From Granulosicoccaceae bacterium (GTDB lineage Bacteria; Pseudomonadota; Gammaproteobacteria; DAOVJZ01), in the NCBI GenBank assembly GCA_030632035.1, contig DAOVJZ010000112.1, positions 1 to 5,721 of the forward strand: a stretch of 5,721 nt of DNA, read 5' to 3'. A model generated the notes under the pieces. It was not told the origin of the DNA and searched no databases. It saw nothing but the letters and a program-made list of their open reading frames with translations. The translations under genes and the position numbers were made by a program. Of the stretch, positions 1 to 5,721 are shown in pieces (the stretch's first letter is position 1; each line of letters starts with the position of its first letter).

Positions 1-43
1 GATCGAGACAGCCTTGTATATCACCAATGGCATAGGTGGCCAT
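1..43 (-). CDS. apaH: ApaH, diadenosine tetraphosphatase, N-terminal fragment
   Basis: Only the first 14 codons are inside the window, reading MATYAIGDIQGCLD, and the gene runs off the low-coordinate edge. This is the characteristic start of the symmetrical Ap4A hydrolase of the calcineurin-like metallophosphoesterase family. GDIQGC corresponds to the first metal-binding block (GDxHG in the wider superfamily); a Gln at the His position is seen in other ApaH proteins. The family hydrolyses Ap4A, and related Np4N caps on RNA, in the cytoplasm. The ATG lies one base after the apaG stop codon (TAA-T-ATG). No clear Shine-Dalgarno is visible, so translational coupling to apaG is likely. The position directly after apaG matches the classical apaGH order. 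The call rests on a short peptide plus strong gene-order support. Confidence 0.9.
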   Translation of the reverse strand, partial: MATYAIGDIQGCLD

Positions 44-44
44 A

Positions 45-428
45 TTAATGCAGGCTGTGTGGTTCTGACAGTGTAAAGGTCGGGATCTCGGCATCAAAAA
101 GTTTGCCGTCATCATCAACCATTTGATACGTACCGTGCATACTACCAACCGGTGTTTCCATCATAGTACCACTGGTGTATTGGTATTCATCGCCCGGTTT
201 AATATAGGGTTGCTCACCAACGACACCTTCACCTATCACTTCCTGTTCTTTGCCATCGGCATCAGTGATGATCCAGTGACGTGTTAACAGGCGTGCGGGT
301 AGTGAGCCTTTATTCCTGATAGTGATGGTGTAGGAAAATACATAACGATCAGTCTCAGGGTCAGATTGTTCTTCAATATATTGGGACTGGGTTTCAACCC
401 TGATTTGATGTTTTCTGTCTTTATCCAT
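45..428 (-). CDS. apaG: ApaG (CorD), FN3-fold protein
   Basis: This is a complete 127-residue protein, close to the usual length of about 125. Family hallmarks are visible: RYVFSYTITIRNKG (28-41), LLTRHWIITDADG (47-59), the glycine motif GEGVVG (66-71), QPYIKPGDEYQYTSGT (73-88) and GSMHGTYQM (95-103). Family structures show a fibronectin type III-like beta sandwich. The biochemical role is poorly defined; the protein (CorD in Salmonella) has been linked to Co2+ resistance and Mg2+ efflux. The same domain occurs in some eukaryotic F-box proteins. The ATG has only a weak upstream Shine-Dalgarno match. It is separated from the ComFB-like gene by 156 nt, which contains a consensus -10 box, so apaGH may have its own promoter. 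The downstream apaH follows after 1 nt. Confidence 0.97.
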   Translation of the reverse strand: MDKDRKHQIRVETQSQYIEEQSDPETDRYVFSYTITIRNKGSLPARLLTRHWIITDADGKEQEVIGEGVVGEQPYIKPGDEYQYTSGTMMETPVGSMHGTYQMVDDDGKLFDAEIPTFTLSEPHSLH

Positions 429-508
429 AGAAATAGTACCGTAATATCAGGTTCCTATACAGGTTTTCGGTAGTTATTTACCCAAGCTTGAGGATAAGTT
501 ATGTGAAC

Positions 509-514
509 ATTATA
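509..514 (-). promoter_or_regulatory. Candidate -10 box (TATAAT) for apaGH
   Basis: The minus strand reads TATAAT exactly, about 80 nt upstream of the apaG start and inside the 156-nt gap between the ComFB-like gene and apaG. No good TTGACA-like -35 hexamer sits 16-18 nt upstream; that stretch is C-rich, around CTCCCACA. There is also no TGn extension. A promoter here would therefore need an activator or be weak. The rest of the gap (429-584) shows no gene, no convincing terminator and no other clear signal. Confidence 0.35.
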
Positions 515-584
515 CCTGTATCGGGCAGGGTGTGGGAGCAGGGTTAGAAGGAAATAACAGCAGGTTGTATATGGATTTGGAGTG

Positions 585-854
585 TCAGGATTTCTTTTTG
601 TTTTTTGTCTTTTTAACAAATTGGCTTGCATCCTTGACGGCTTTTTGTACCTGCTTTTCCATACTAGCCCGTTCTTCAGCCGACATATAGAAAATAAAAT
701 CTACATTATGGCGAATATAGCGCACTGGTAACTGGTTGAGGGCGACACAGGCAATATCTTCAAGTAATTCGGAGTCTGATATATCGCTGTAATTTTCACG
801 CAAATGCTCTGTGACCAGATTTTCATAATAATTATGCAGATTCTCAAAATTCAT
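585..854 (-). CDS. ComFB-family small protein, possible cyclic dinucleotide receptor
   Basis: This is an 89-residue protein with the ComFB signature LLEDIACVALNQLPVRYI at residues 30-47. D33, the ALN triplet (38-40), LP (42-43) and RY (45-46) match the family core. A predicted helix precedes it (NLHNYYENLVTEHLRE, 5-20). The tail is strongly basic, ending KKTKNKKKS. The cysteine pair common in Firmicute and cyanobacterial members ahead of this core is absent; only C36 is present. The family is named after B. subtilis comFB in the competence operon, and cyanobacterial members have been reported to bind c-di-GMP or c-di-AMP. Here the ligand and role are unknown. The start is supported by GAGAGG nine nt upstream of the ATG. 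The gene begins 29 nt after rsmA ends, so co-transcription with rsmA is likely. It is absent from the E. coli version of this cluster. Confidence 0.85.
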   Translation of the reverse strand: MNFENLHNYYENLVTEHLRENYSDISDSELLEDIACVALNQLPVRYIRHNVDFIFYMSAEERASMEKQVQKAVKDASQFVKKTKNKKKS

Positions 855-883
855 AATATGGCGCCTCTCAAAGGGATTAATTC

Positions 884-1666
884 CTATTTTGTTATTGTAG
901 CTAATAAATTAGCCAGATTGACAAACCCTTGAACAGATATGGTCTCTGGTCTTGCTCCCGGCTCTATATCAACCGAACGAATTTGGTCATCGGTCAGACA
1001 TTTTTTTAGTGCATTTCTCAAGGTTTTACGTCGTTGTGAAAAGGCCTGATTTACGAGCCCTTGTAAAGCCTTTTGATCCTTTATTTCGTATTGTGGTGTC
1101 TCATGGGGAATTAACCGTACGATCATGGAATCCACCTTGGGCGGTGGGTTAAATGCACCCGGTGGTACGGTGAACAGTTTTTCTACATGACAGAAAAGCT
1201 GCACCATAACAGTCAGTCGCCCATAGGCTTTGGTTGAGGGCAGTGCTGCCATGCGTTCTACCACTTCTTTTTGCAACATAAAATGCATGTCATGGATGCA
1301 ATGCCTTTGTTCGAGCAAATGAAAAATCAAAGGTGTAGATATGTTATATGGAAGATTACCTACAATCCGAAGCTTTTGTTTCGCAAGCTGGCAAAAATCA
1401 AATTTCAAGGCATCTGCAGAATGAATGGTCAGTTGCTCGTTATCTGGAAAGTCTTTTTCAAGCAGTGCAACCAGATCGCGATCCAGTTCAATGACATCCA
1501 TATGCTGAACTCTTTCCAGTAAAAGGGAGGTCAGTGCACCCTGCCCGGGGCCGATCTCAACAAGTTGCTGTTCAGGTTGTGGATGAATAGCATCAACAAT
1601 ACGAGAAATAATATTGGGATCATGTAGAAAGTTCTGACCAAAACGTTTACGTGGGCGATGTTCCAT
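884..1666 (-). CDS. rsmA: RsmA/KsgA, 16S rRNA (A1518/A1519) dimethyltransferase
   Basis: This 260-residue SAM-dependent methyltransferase dimethylates two adjacent adenines in the helix 45 loop of 16S rRNA (A1518 and A1519 in E. coli numbering) late in 30S assembly; its loss gives kasugamycin resistance. Visible motifs are KRFGQNFL (7-14), SAM motif I VEIGPGQGALT (36-46), the acidic IELD (59-62), SADAL (83-87) with D85, the catalytic motif NLPYNIS (104-110), FNPPPKVDS (172-180) and the basic QRRKTLRN (211-218) in the C-terminal RNA-binding domain. The length is slightly below E. coli KsgA (273), with short N- and C-terminal ends but no missing motif. The ATG is 5 nt after the pdxA stop with no evident Shine-Dalgarno, so translation is probably coupled to pdxA. 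Nothing suggests damage. Confidence 0.98.
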   Translation of the reverse strand: MEHRPRKRFGQNFLHDPNIISRIVDAIHPQPEQQLVEIGPGQGALTSLLLERVQHMDVIELDRDLVALLEKDFPDNEQLTIHSADALKFDFCQLAKQKLRIVGNLPYNISTPLIFHLLEQRHCIHDMHFMLQKEVVERMAALPSTKAYGRLTVMVQLFCHVEKLFTVPPGAFNPPPKVDSMIVRLIPHETPQYEIKDQKALQGLVNQAFSQRRKTLRNALKKCLTDDQIRSVDIEPGARPETISVQGFVNLANLLATITK

Positions 1667-1671
1667 GACGA

Positions 1672-2673
1672 TTAGTTATTTTGGCTATGATAGTTAATCA
1701 TTTCAATAGCAACATCTATGGCATAACGCAGACTGCGGTCATCGGCTGTACCGGTTCCTGCCAATGACAGGGCAGTACCGTGATCAACAGATGTTCGGAT
1801 GAATGGCAGTCCCAGTGTGATATTAACTGCTTCCCCAAACCCCAGGTGTTTAAGTACGGGTAATCCCTGATCATGATACATAGTGAGTATGGCATCGTAC
1901 TTTTCAATATTTGGCCTTATGAAGGCGGTATCAGCAGGAACAGGCCCTGTCAGTTTTATCCCTTCTGTTATGAGTTTATCAATAACTGGTTGGATAATAT
2001 CGATTTCCTCATTACCTAAATGACCACCTTCACCCGCATGAGGATTCAGGCCACAAACGAGAATATCAGGTTGTTTAATGCCAAAATCATTTTTGAGCGA
2101 TTGATTCAGAATATGAATAACATTTTCCAGATGGTTGGGAGTCAATGCACTGCTGATTTTTGTGACAGGCAGATGTGTTGTTGCCAACGCGACTTTAAGA
2201 GAAGGAACAGCCAGCATCATGACCACTTGTGTAACATTGGCATGTTTTGCCAGATATTCTGTATGACCGGTAAATGCAATACCGGCATCATTGATTACGG
2301 ATTTTTGCACAGGCCCGGTAACAAGTGCATCTGTTTTTCCGGATAAGACAAGTTCACTTGCTGCATCGAGTGTTTCCAGCACATAGAGGGCATTATCTGG
2401 ATTGAGTTTGCCGGGTATAACAGGACTGGCTAGATTGACAGGCATTACTTTCATTTGACCCGATATAGAACCTGTAGCATCAGATTCAGGATCAAAAATG
2501 TCTATCTGAATTTCCAAACCAAGCTGTTGGGCACGTTGGTTTAGTAAATTAGGGTCAGCGATAAAAACAAGCTCATCACGGTGAGATTGCTGAGCCAGTT
2601 TGAGGCATAGATCAGGACCGATACCGGCAGGCTCTCCCGGGGTCAGAACAATGCGTCTGATATGGTTAGACAA
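1672..2673 (-). CDS. pdxA: PdxA, 4-hydroxythreonine-4-phosphate dehydrogenase (TTG start)
   Basis: This 333-residue enzyme uses NAD+ to oxidise 4-phosphohydroxy-L-threonine. The product decarboxylates to 3-amino-2-oxopropyl phosphate, which PdxJ condenses with deoxyxylulose phosphate in DXP-dependent vitamin B6 synthesis. Diagnostic blocks are TPGEPAGIGPDL (11-22), FTGHTEYLA (134-142; substrate-binding H137 and T138), the three metal-ligand histidines H167 (TTHLP), H212 (NPHAGEGG) and H267 (MYHDQG), and RTSVDHGTAL (293-302). The length matches the family. The start codon is TTG: reading upstream in frame, a TGA stop comes seven codons before it with no ATG or GTG between. An AGGA lies 7 nt upstream of the TTG, and the N-terminus aligns with known PdxA proteins. 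The gene sits 183 nt from surA, separated by a palindromic element, and almost abuts rsmA. Confidence 0.98.
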   Translation of the reverse strand: MSNHIRRIVLTPGEPAGIGPDLCLKLAQQSHRDELVFIADPNLLNQRAQQLGLEIQIDIFDPESDATGSISGQMKVMPVNLASPVIPGKLNPDNALYVLETLDAASELVLSGKTDALVTGPVQKSVINDAGIAFTGHTEYLAKHANVTQVVMMLAVPSLKVALATTHLPVTKISSALTPNHLENVIHILNQSLKNDFGIKQPDILVCGLNPHAGEGGHLGNEEIDIIQPVIDKLITEGIKLTGPVPADTAFIRPNIEKYDAILTMYHDQGLPVLKHLGFGEAVNITLGLPFIRTSVDHGTALSLAGTGTADDRSLRYAIDVAIEMINYHSQNN

Positions 2674-2680
2674 GATATTG

Positions 2681-2684
2681 TCCT
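2681..2684 (-). promoter_or_regulatory. Ribosome binding site supporting the pdxA TTG start
   Basis: The minus strand reads CAGGA-CAATATC-TTG, placing AGGA 7 nt from the TTG. An ATG at about 2694-2696 (minus strand, aatATGatt) is out of frame, so the TTG is the only credible start. The site begins 3 nt after the 3' arm of the palindromic element at 2688-2850. Any folding of that arm would therefore change the setting of this site. Confidence 0.7.
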
Positions 2685-2690
2685 GAAAAA

Positions 2691-2720
2691 ATCATATTGT
2701 ATGAAAGTCTTTTCTTCCAA
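2691..2720 (-). promoter_or_regulatory. Candidate sigma-70 promoter for pdxA within the palindromic element
   Basis: On the minus strand TTGGAA (2720-2715, 4 of 6 to TTGACA) is followed after 18 nt by TATGAT (2696-2691, 5 of 6 to TATAAT). Transcription would start near 2684, leaving a leader of only about 11 nt with the AGGA at its very 5' end. That is short but workable. The hexamers lie inside the left arm of the repeat element, so the element itself may supply the promoter. In AT-rich intergenic DNA such matches arise easily, so this is tentative. Confidence 0.3.
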
Positions 2721-2782
2721 TACATCGTTAAAAACCAGCTCATAATACTTGTGCCCGTATATTGGGTGCTCATTTACTATGT

Positions 2783-2797
2783 GTAAACTGCGTTTAC
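2783..2797. repeat. Short perfect hairpin at the centre of the element
   Basis: GTAAAC-TGC-GTTTAC is a perfect 6-bp stem with a 3-nt loop. An overlapping alternative pairs TTTAC (2773-2777) with GTAAA (2783-2787), so the middle of the element can fold in two mutually exclusive ways. There is no T-run after it on either strand, so it does not look like an intrinsic terminator. Confidence 0.6.
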
Positions 2798-2856
2798 TTG
2801 CTAATTTTCGCCTTGTCTTGAAAGAAAATCCAATTCATACAAATGATTTTAATGGA

Positions 2857-4143
2857 CTACTCTTCCAATCGATATTCTACGTAGGCTTCATCACGCAGAC
2901 GCTGTATCCAGGTTTGTGTATCTTCCTCGATCTTGCGTTTACGAATGGCCTGACGTGCCTGTGAGCGTTGGTATTCCTGTGTACTATCATGCTTGCGGCG
3001 TTCCAGTACTTGTAGAATATGCCAGCCAAAGGGTGATTTAAATGGTTTACTAACAGTATTCACTTTTGAACGCTTCATTACCTTTTCAAACTGGGGTACC
3101 AGGTCTCCCTTGCTTACCCAGCCTAGTGAGCCACCTTTAACGGCACTGCCTTTGTCATCAGAGTGGGACTTTGCCAATTCTGCAAAATTATCTCCATCTT
3201 CTATGCGAGCCTTTAATTGTTGCAGACGGTTTTTTGCATCCTTTTCTGTGGTTAGTTCATTCGGTTTGATCAGAATGTGTCTTACAGAGGTTTGTGTAAC
3301 AATGCGCGTATTATTACCACGGGCATCAAACAACTTAATGATGTGATAGCCACTGGGGCTACGAATAATCTTGCTGGTTGCACCTGGCTTCATCTTGGCA
3401 ACAACATTTTCAAATAGTGTTGGGAGTTCACCACTTTTTCTCCAGCCCAGATCACCACCTTTAAGCGCCTGCTGTCCATCAGAATAACTGATTGCGGCTT
3501 GTTTAAAGTTTGTGCCGGTGTGTAGTTTATCCAGTACGTTCATGGCTTTTTCTTTTGCAGCCTGCAGTTTTTCCGGCGAGGCGGCCTCGGGTGTAGATAT
3601 CAAGATATGACCAATGTGGAACTCAGTATTTGTTGTACCACGGGCACGCTGATTTTCAATAAAGTTATCTACTTCCTGCTCCGAAACAGTAATGCGATTA
3701 ATGACCTGTCGACTTCTTAACTGTTGGACAATGATTTGGTTTCGCAGGTTTTCTCGGAAGGCCTGATAATTAACGCCATCCCTTTTAAGCACTTGTTGTA
3801 ATTCACTAATGGAAAGTTTGTTCTGGCCAGCGACATCCCCGACAGCAATATTCAACATATCATCAGTAACCTTGATACCGACCATGTTAGCAATTTCCAG
3901 TTGAAGCCGTTTAACGATCAGTCTTTCCAGAATCTGCTTTTGCAGGATAGTATCACTGGGTAACTCATTTTTATTAGCACGGAGTTGTTGTTTAATATTA
4001 TTAATTTCGGTGTTGAGTTCGCTCAGGGTGATGATGTCCTTGTTAACAATCGCGATAATGCGATCAAACTCGACAACTTTAGAAAATACACTGGTGGATA
4101 AAAATAGTGAGACAAGAGAAACAAAAACAATAATCTTCTTCAT
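2857..4143 (-). CDS. surA: SurA, periplasmic chaperone and peptidyl-prolyl isomerase
   Basis: This is the main periplasmic chaperone for unfolded outer-membrane proteins on their way to the BAM complex, with LptD among its best-known clients. I place the start at the ATG of MKKIIVFVSLVSLFLS, which gives a typical signal peptide (basic KK, hydrophobic core, probable cleavage after VFS at residue 21). It also gives a precursor of 428 residues, identical in length to E. coli SurA. Domains in order are the N-terminal chaperone region (about 24-150, starting FDRIIAIVNKDIIT), parvulin P1 (about 174-274, with HILI, GGDLGW 229-234 and SPSGYHIIK), parvulin P2 (about 286-383, with RHILIK 288-293, GGSLGW 337-342 and SPFGWHILQV 370-379), and a basic C-terminal helix. 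The start is 19 nt after the lptD stop, with a weak AGG 12 nt upstream, so co-expression with lptD is likely. Confidence 0.97.
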   Translation of the reverse strand: MKKIIVFVSLVSLFLSTSVFSKVVEFDRIIAIVNKDIITLSELNTEINNIKQQLRANKNELPSDTILQKQILERLIVKRLQLEIANMVGIKVTDDMLNIAVGDVAGQNKLSISELQQVLKRDGVNYQAFRENLRNQIIVQQLRSRQVINRITVSEQEVDNFIENQRARGTTNTEFHIGHILISTPEAASPEKLQAAKEKAMNVLDKLHTGTNFKQAAISYSDGQQALKGGDLGWRKSGELPTLFENVVAKMKPGATSKIIRSPSGYHIIKLFDARGNNTRIVTQTSVRHILIKPNELTTEKDAKNRLQQLKARIEDGDNFAELAKSHSDDKGSAVKGGSLGWVSKGDLVPQFEKVMKRSKVNTVSKPFKSPFGWHILQVLERRKHDSTQEYQRSQARQAIRKRKIEEDTQTWIQRLRDEAYVEYRLEE

Positions 4144-4162
4144 AGTAGTGACTAACCTAAAC

Positions 4163-5721
4163 TTAATGACGTTGATAACCAAGGATACCTTCTTCTAGCA
4201 GAGAGTCGATATCATCACCCAGAGAGGTGAGTCCCTTGAGTGTAAGTTGCAACATTATAACAGCATTATCTTCACCACCCGTGCCATTCAGGTAGTTACG
4301 TGATACCAGTTGTAACGCCCAGCAACAGCTTTGATATTCCAGGCCTGCCAGATATTCAAGATCTTGTTCGCCTCTTACAGAGTAGTTCCAGCGGCCGATG
4401 GCACGCCATTTATTTGTTAGCGCCCAATAGAAAGCAAAGTCAGTTTGTTCAAGCGAATTGCGCTGGAAGCGATGAGAGACGTTGAAAATATATTTGTCAT
4501 CCAGATGATATCTAACACCAAATGCACCCTTATCTGTTTTAGACGTATCGTTGTCCCACTGTAGTTCACCGTTTATGCGCCATGCTTCGGTTGGTCTTAA
4601 TGTCAGTGCAGCAATGATATCAGAATCAGAGGTGGTTTCCGGTGTACCGCCTGATAGGGTGACATCACGGTCACGGAAGTAATAAATTTGTCCCAATGTA
4701 GCACTGGCGACTTCTCTTCCTGCCTGACTATCAAACAAACGTGATGTTAAGGCAACAGTCAACTGGTTGGCATCACCAATACGATCAATACCACTGAAAC
4801 GGTTTTCATTGAATAATTGTGAAACACTGAAATCATAGGCACCGGTATCAAAAGTAGGCAATGTGGTCTGATTTTTGTATGGCACATTTAAATAAAACAG
4901 TCTGGGTTCCAGTGTTTGCAAGTAGTCGGTTCCTGCAATATGGGTGTCACGCTCCAGGAAAATACCGCTGTCCAAACTGAATACAGGCAGTGTGCGTGAG
5001 GGTGAATCATTTAATCCCGGGGTCTGGTTATCCAGTTCATAGCTTGTGTGACTTAAACGTAAGGCAGGTTTTACAAACCAGCCAAGGGTTTCAATCGGGA
5101 GGGCCACACCAGGCTTCAGGTTCAGACGATGTCCGCGTGTGTTTACATCATGATCAAAATAAACGTATTCAGCATCCAGGAGGTAATCAATACCCAACTC
5201 TTGCTCAGGCAATACGCCATTAAATGCAAAGCGGGGCAGACGCTTGTAGGGTCTGGAACCGGCGGCAATTGAACTACTAACAGTCTGGAATGTTTCCAGT
5301 AATCCGGAGGCAGTCCAGTTGTTGGCGGAGTAATTAATTTCGGCCTTTCTATCAAGGTGAGTGATGCTGGAGGTAGTCAGGCTTCCTGACAGGTCAGTAA
5401 AGTAGTCATTGTCTGAAACTTCGTTATACAAGAGACGACCACTCCAATGGTTGCCGGGATTCCATGTATTCAGAAATGAAACCAGATTCCGGTCTTCACT
5501 GTAAACATCATCATCAGGCAGGTATTCAATGTTCAGGAGACCTTTATGTTCCGGTGTTAGATAACGAAATTCGCCAGCCAGTTGTGCGCCACGATCAGAC
5601 ATGTAACGTAATGTTGTTGTCAGATCCTTGTCAGGTGCAATATTCCAGTAATAGGGAACAGATAAGTCGGCACCGCCTTCAGAGCTGGAACCAAAAGAGG
5701 GTGTCAGTAAACCGGACATAC
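4163..5721 (-). CDS. lptD: LptD, LPS-assembly outer-membrane protein, C-terminal part
   Basis: This is the beta-barrel of the LptD/LptE translocon, which inserts lipopolysaccharide into the outer leaflet of the outer membrane. About 518 codons are present. The frame stays open to the high-coordinate edge (a partial codon ending GT precedes the ATG at 5719-5717), so that Met is internal and the signal peptide, OstA/LptA-like jellyroll and first cysteines are outside the window. Residue numbers from that Met: VPYYWNIAPDKD (21-32), typical of the start of the barrel; FRYLTPEHKGLLNIEYLPDD (51-70); TLEPRLFYLNVPY (269-281); FSGIDRIGDANQLT (308-321); and YQSCCWALQLVSRNYLNG (462-479). C465-C466 is the paired cysteine motif that forms interdomain disulfides in E. 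coli LptD. The end GYQRH resembles the PYQ ending of E. coli LptD. It is intact within the window and directly upstream of its chaperone gene surA. Confidence 0.97.
   Translation of the reverse strand, partial: MSGLLTPSFGSSSEGGADLSVPYYWNIAPDKDLTTTLRYMSDRGAQLAGEFRYLTPEHKGLLNIEYLPDDDVYSEDRNLVSFLNTWNPGNHWSGRLLYNEVSDNDYFTDLSGSLTTSSITHLDRKAEINYSANNWTASGLLETFQTVSSSIAAGSRPYKRLPRFAFNGVLPEQELGIDYLLDAEYVYFDHDVNTRGHRLNLKPGVALPIETLGWFVKPALRLSHTSYELDNQTPGLNDSPSRTLPVFSLDSGIFLERDTHIAGTDYLQTLEPRLFYLNVPYKNQTTLPTFDTGAYDFSVSQLFNENRFSGIDRIGDANQLTVALTSRLFDSQAGREVASATLGQIYYFRDRDVTLSGGTPETTSDSDIIAALTLRPTEAWRINGELQWDNDTSKTDKGAFGVRYHLDDKYIFNVSHRFQRNSLEQTDFAFYWALTNKWRAIGRWNYSVRGEQDLEYLAGLEYQSCCWALQLVSRNYLNGTGGEDNAVIMLQLTLKGLTSLGDDIDSLLEEGILGYQRH

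Larger units (their letters stand above)
2688..2850. repeat. Long imperfect palindrome, MITE-like or intergenic repeat element
   Basis: This fills nearly all of the 183-nt gap between surA and pdxA. The left end AAAATCATATTGTATGAA (2688-2705) is the inverted complement of the right end TTCATACAAATGATTTT (2834-2850), with one bulged base. The inner 9-bp core TTGTATGAA/TTCATACAA (2697-2705 and 2834-2842) is perfect. The inverted similarity continues inward to about 2739 and 2800: TTTTCTT matches after a short mismatch, followed by broken matches and a closing AGC. Roughly three quarters of some 51 aligned positions are complementary. The centre (2740-2799) carries its own small hairpins. No protein is encoded and no convincing target-site duplication is visible. 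The architecture (terminal inverted repeats, about 160 bp, intergenic, non-coding) fits a MITE-like or REP-like element. Repetition elsewhere in the genome cannot be tested from here. Confidence 0.65.

Noticed and set aside
483..490. CAAGCTTG palindrome upstream of apaG
   Set aside because: An 8-bp perfect palindrome around a six-base AAGCTT is common by chance, has no repeat partner nearby and does not align with the -10 box.
1271..1522. Plus-strand 83-codon open frame opposite rsmA
   Set aside because: It is a shadow of the rsmA catalytic domain with low-complexity composition and no support for translation.
2020..2346. Plus-strand 108-codon cysteine-rich open frame opposite pdxA
   Set aside because: pdxA on the other strand is fully conserved here and the antisense frame shows no family features. 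The cysteines are a by-product of the opposite-strand codons.
2686..2850. Rho-independent terminator between surA and pdxA (stem followed by TTTTTT on the minus strand)
   Set aside because: The loop would exceed 100 nt, the stem is AT-rich, most of the T-run is part of the paired arm, and the pdxA ribosome site follows at once. It does not have the compact GC stem of an intrinsic terminator.
2688..2850. Integron attC site, because of length and imperfect palindromy
   Set aside because: The ends read TTGTATGAA/TTCATACAA and lack the GTTRRRY/RYYYAAC core sites. No integrase or cassette array is present.
2749..2964. Plus-strand 71-codon open frame across the surA end and the repeat element
   Set aside because: It runs antisense through surA codons and the palindrome, has no recognisable domain and no good ribosome site, so it is a chance frame.
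4144..4182. Upstream ATG extending SurA by 13 residues and overlapping the lptD end
   Set aside because: The extension puts MVINVIKFRLVTT in front of a complete signal peptide. Starting at 4143 gives the canonical KK-plus-hydrophobic leader and exactly 428 residues, as in E. coli.

Overview
The window is a stretch of gammaproteobacterial chromosome carrying the conserved cluster lptD-surA-pdxA-rsmA-(comFB-like)-apaG-apaH. Every gene is on the minus strand, so transcription runs from the high-coordinate end to the low one. The gene order, the 428-residue SurA with two parvulin domains, the SCC motif in LptD and the GDIQGC start of ApaH all point to Gammaproteobacteria. The DNA is moderately AT-rich by eye, so it is unlike the GC-rich pseudomonads. 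I cannot name the genus from sequence alone.

Layout in the direction of transcription: (1) 5721-4163, the C-terminal part of lptD, an outer-membrane LPS translocon barrel whose start lies outside the window. (2) 4143-2857, surA, the periplasmic chaperone that helps assemble LptD, 19 nt downstream. (3) 2856-2674, a 183-nt gap almost filled by a long imperfect palindrome (2688-2850) that looks like a MITE-like or intergenic repeat. (4) 2673-1672, pdxA (vitamin B6 synthesis), starting with TTG. (5) 1666-884, rsmA/ksgA (16S rRNA dimethylation), 5 nt after pdxA. (6) 854-585, an 89-residue ComFB-family protein, 29 nt after rsmA. (7) 584-429, a 156-nt gap with a perfect TATAAT box. (8) 428-45, apaG. 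(9) 43-1, the first 14 codons of apaH, 1 nt after apaG.

The first two genes form an envelope-assembly pair (client and chaperone). The rest are a housekeeping mixture: cofactor synthesis, ribosome maturation and Ap4A hydrolysis. Compared with the classical E. coli order, two things stand out: the ComFB-like gene between rsmA and apaG, and the palindromic element between surA and pdxA, which ends 3 nt before the pdxA ribosome binding site. I see no defence system, CRISPR, integron, transposase gene, tRNA or rRNA. The window is mostly ordinary, and its novelty is limited to these two insertions.
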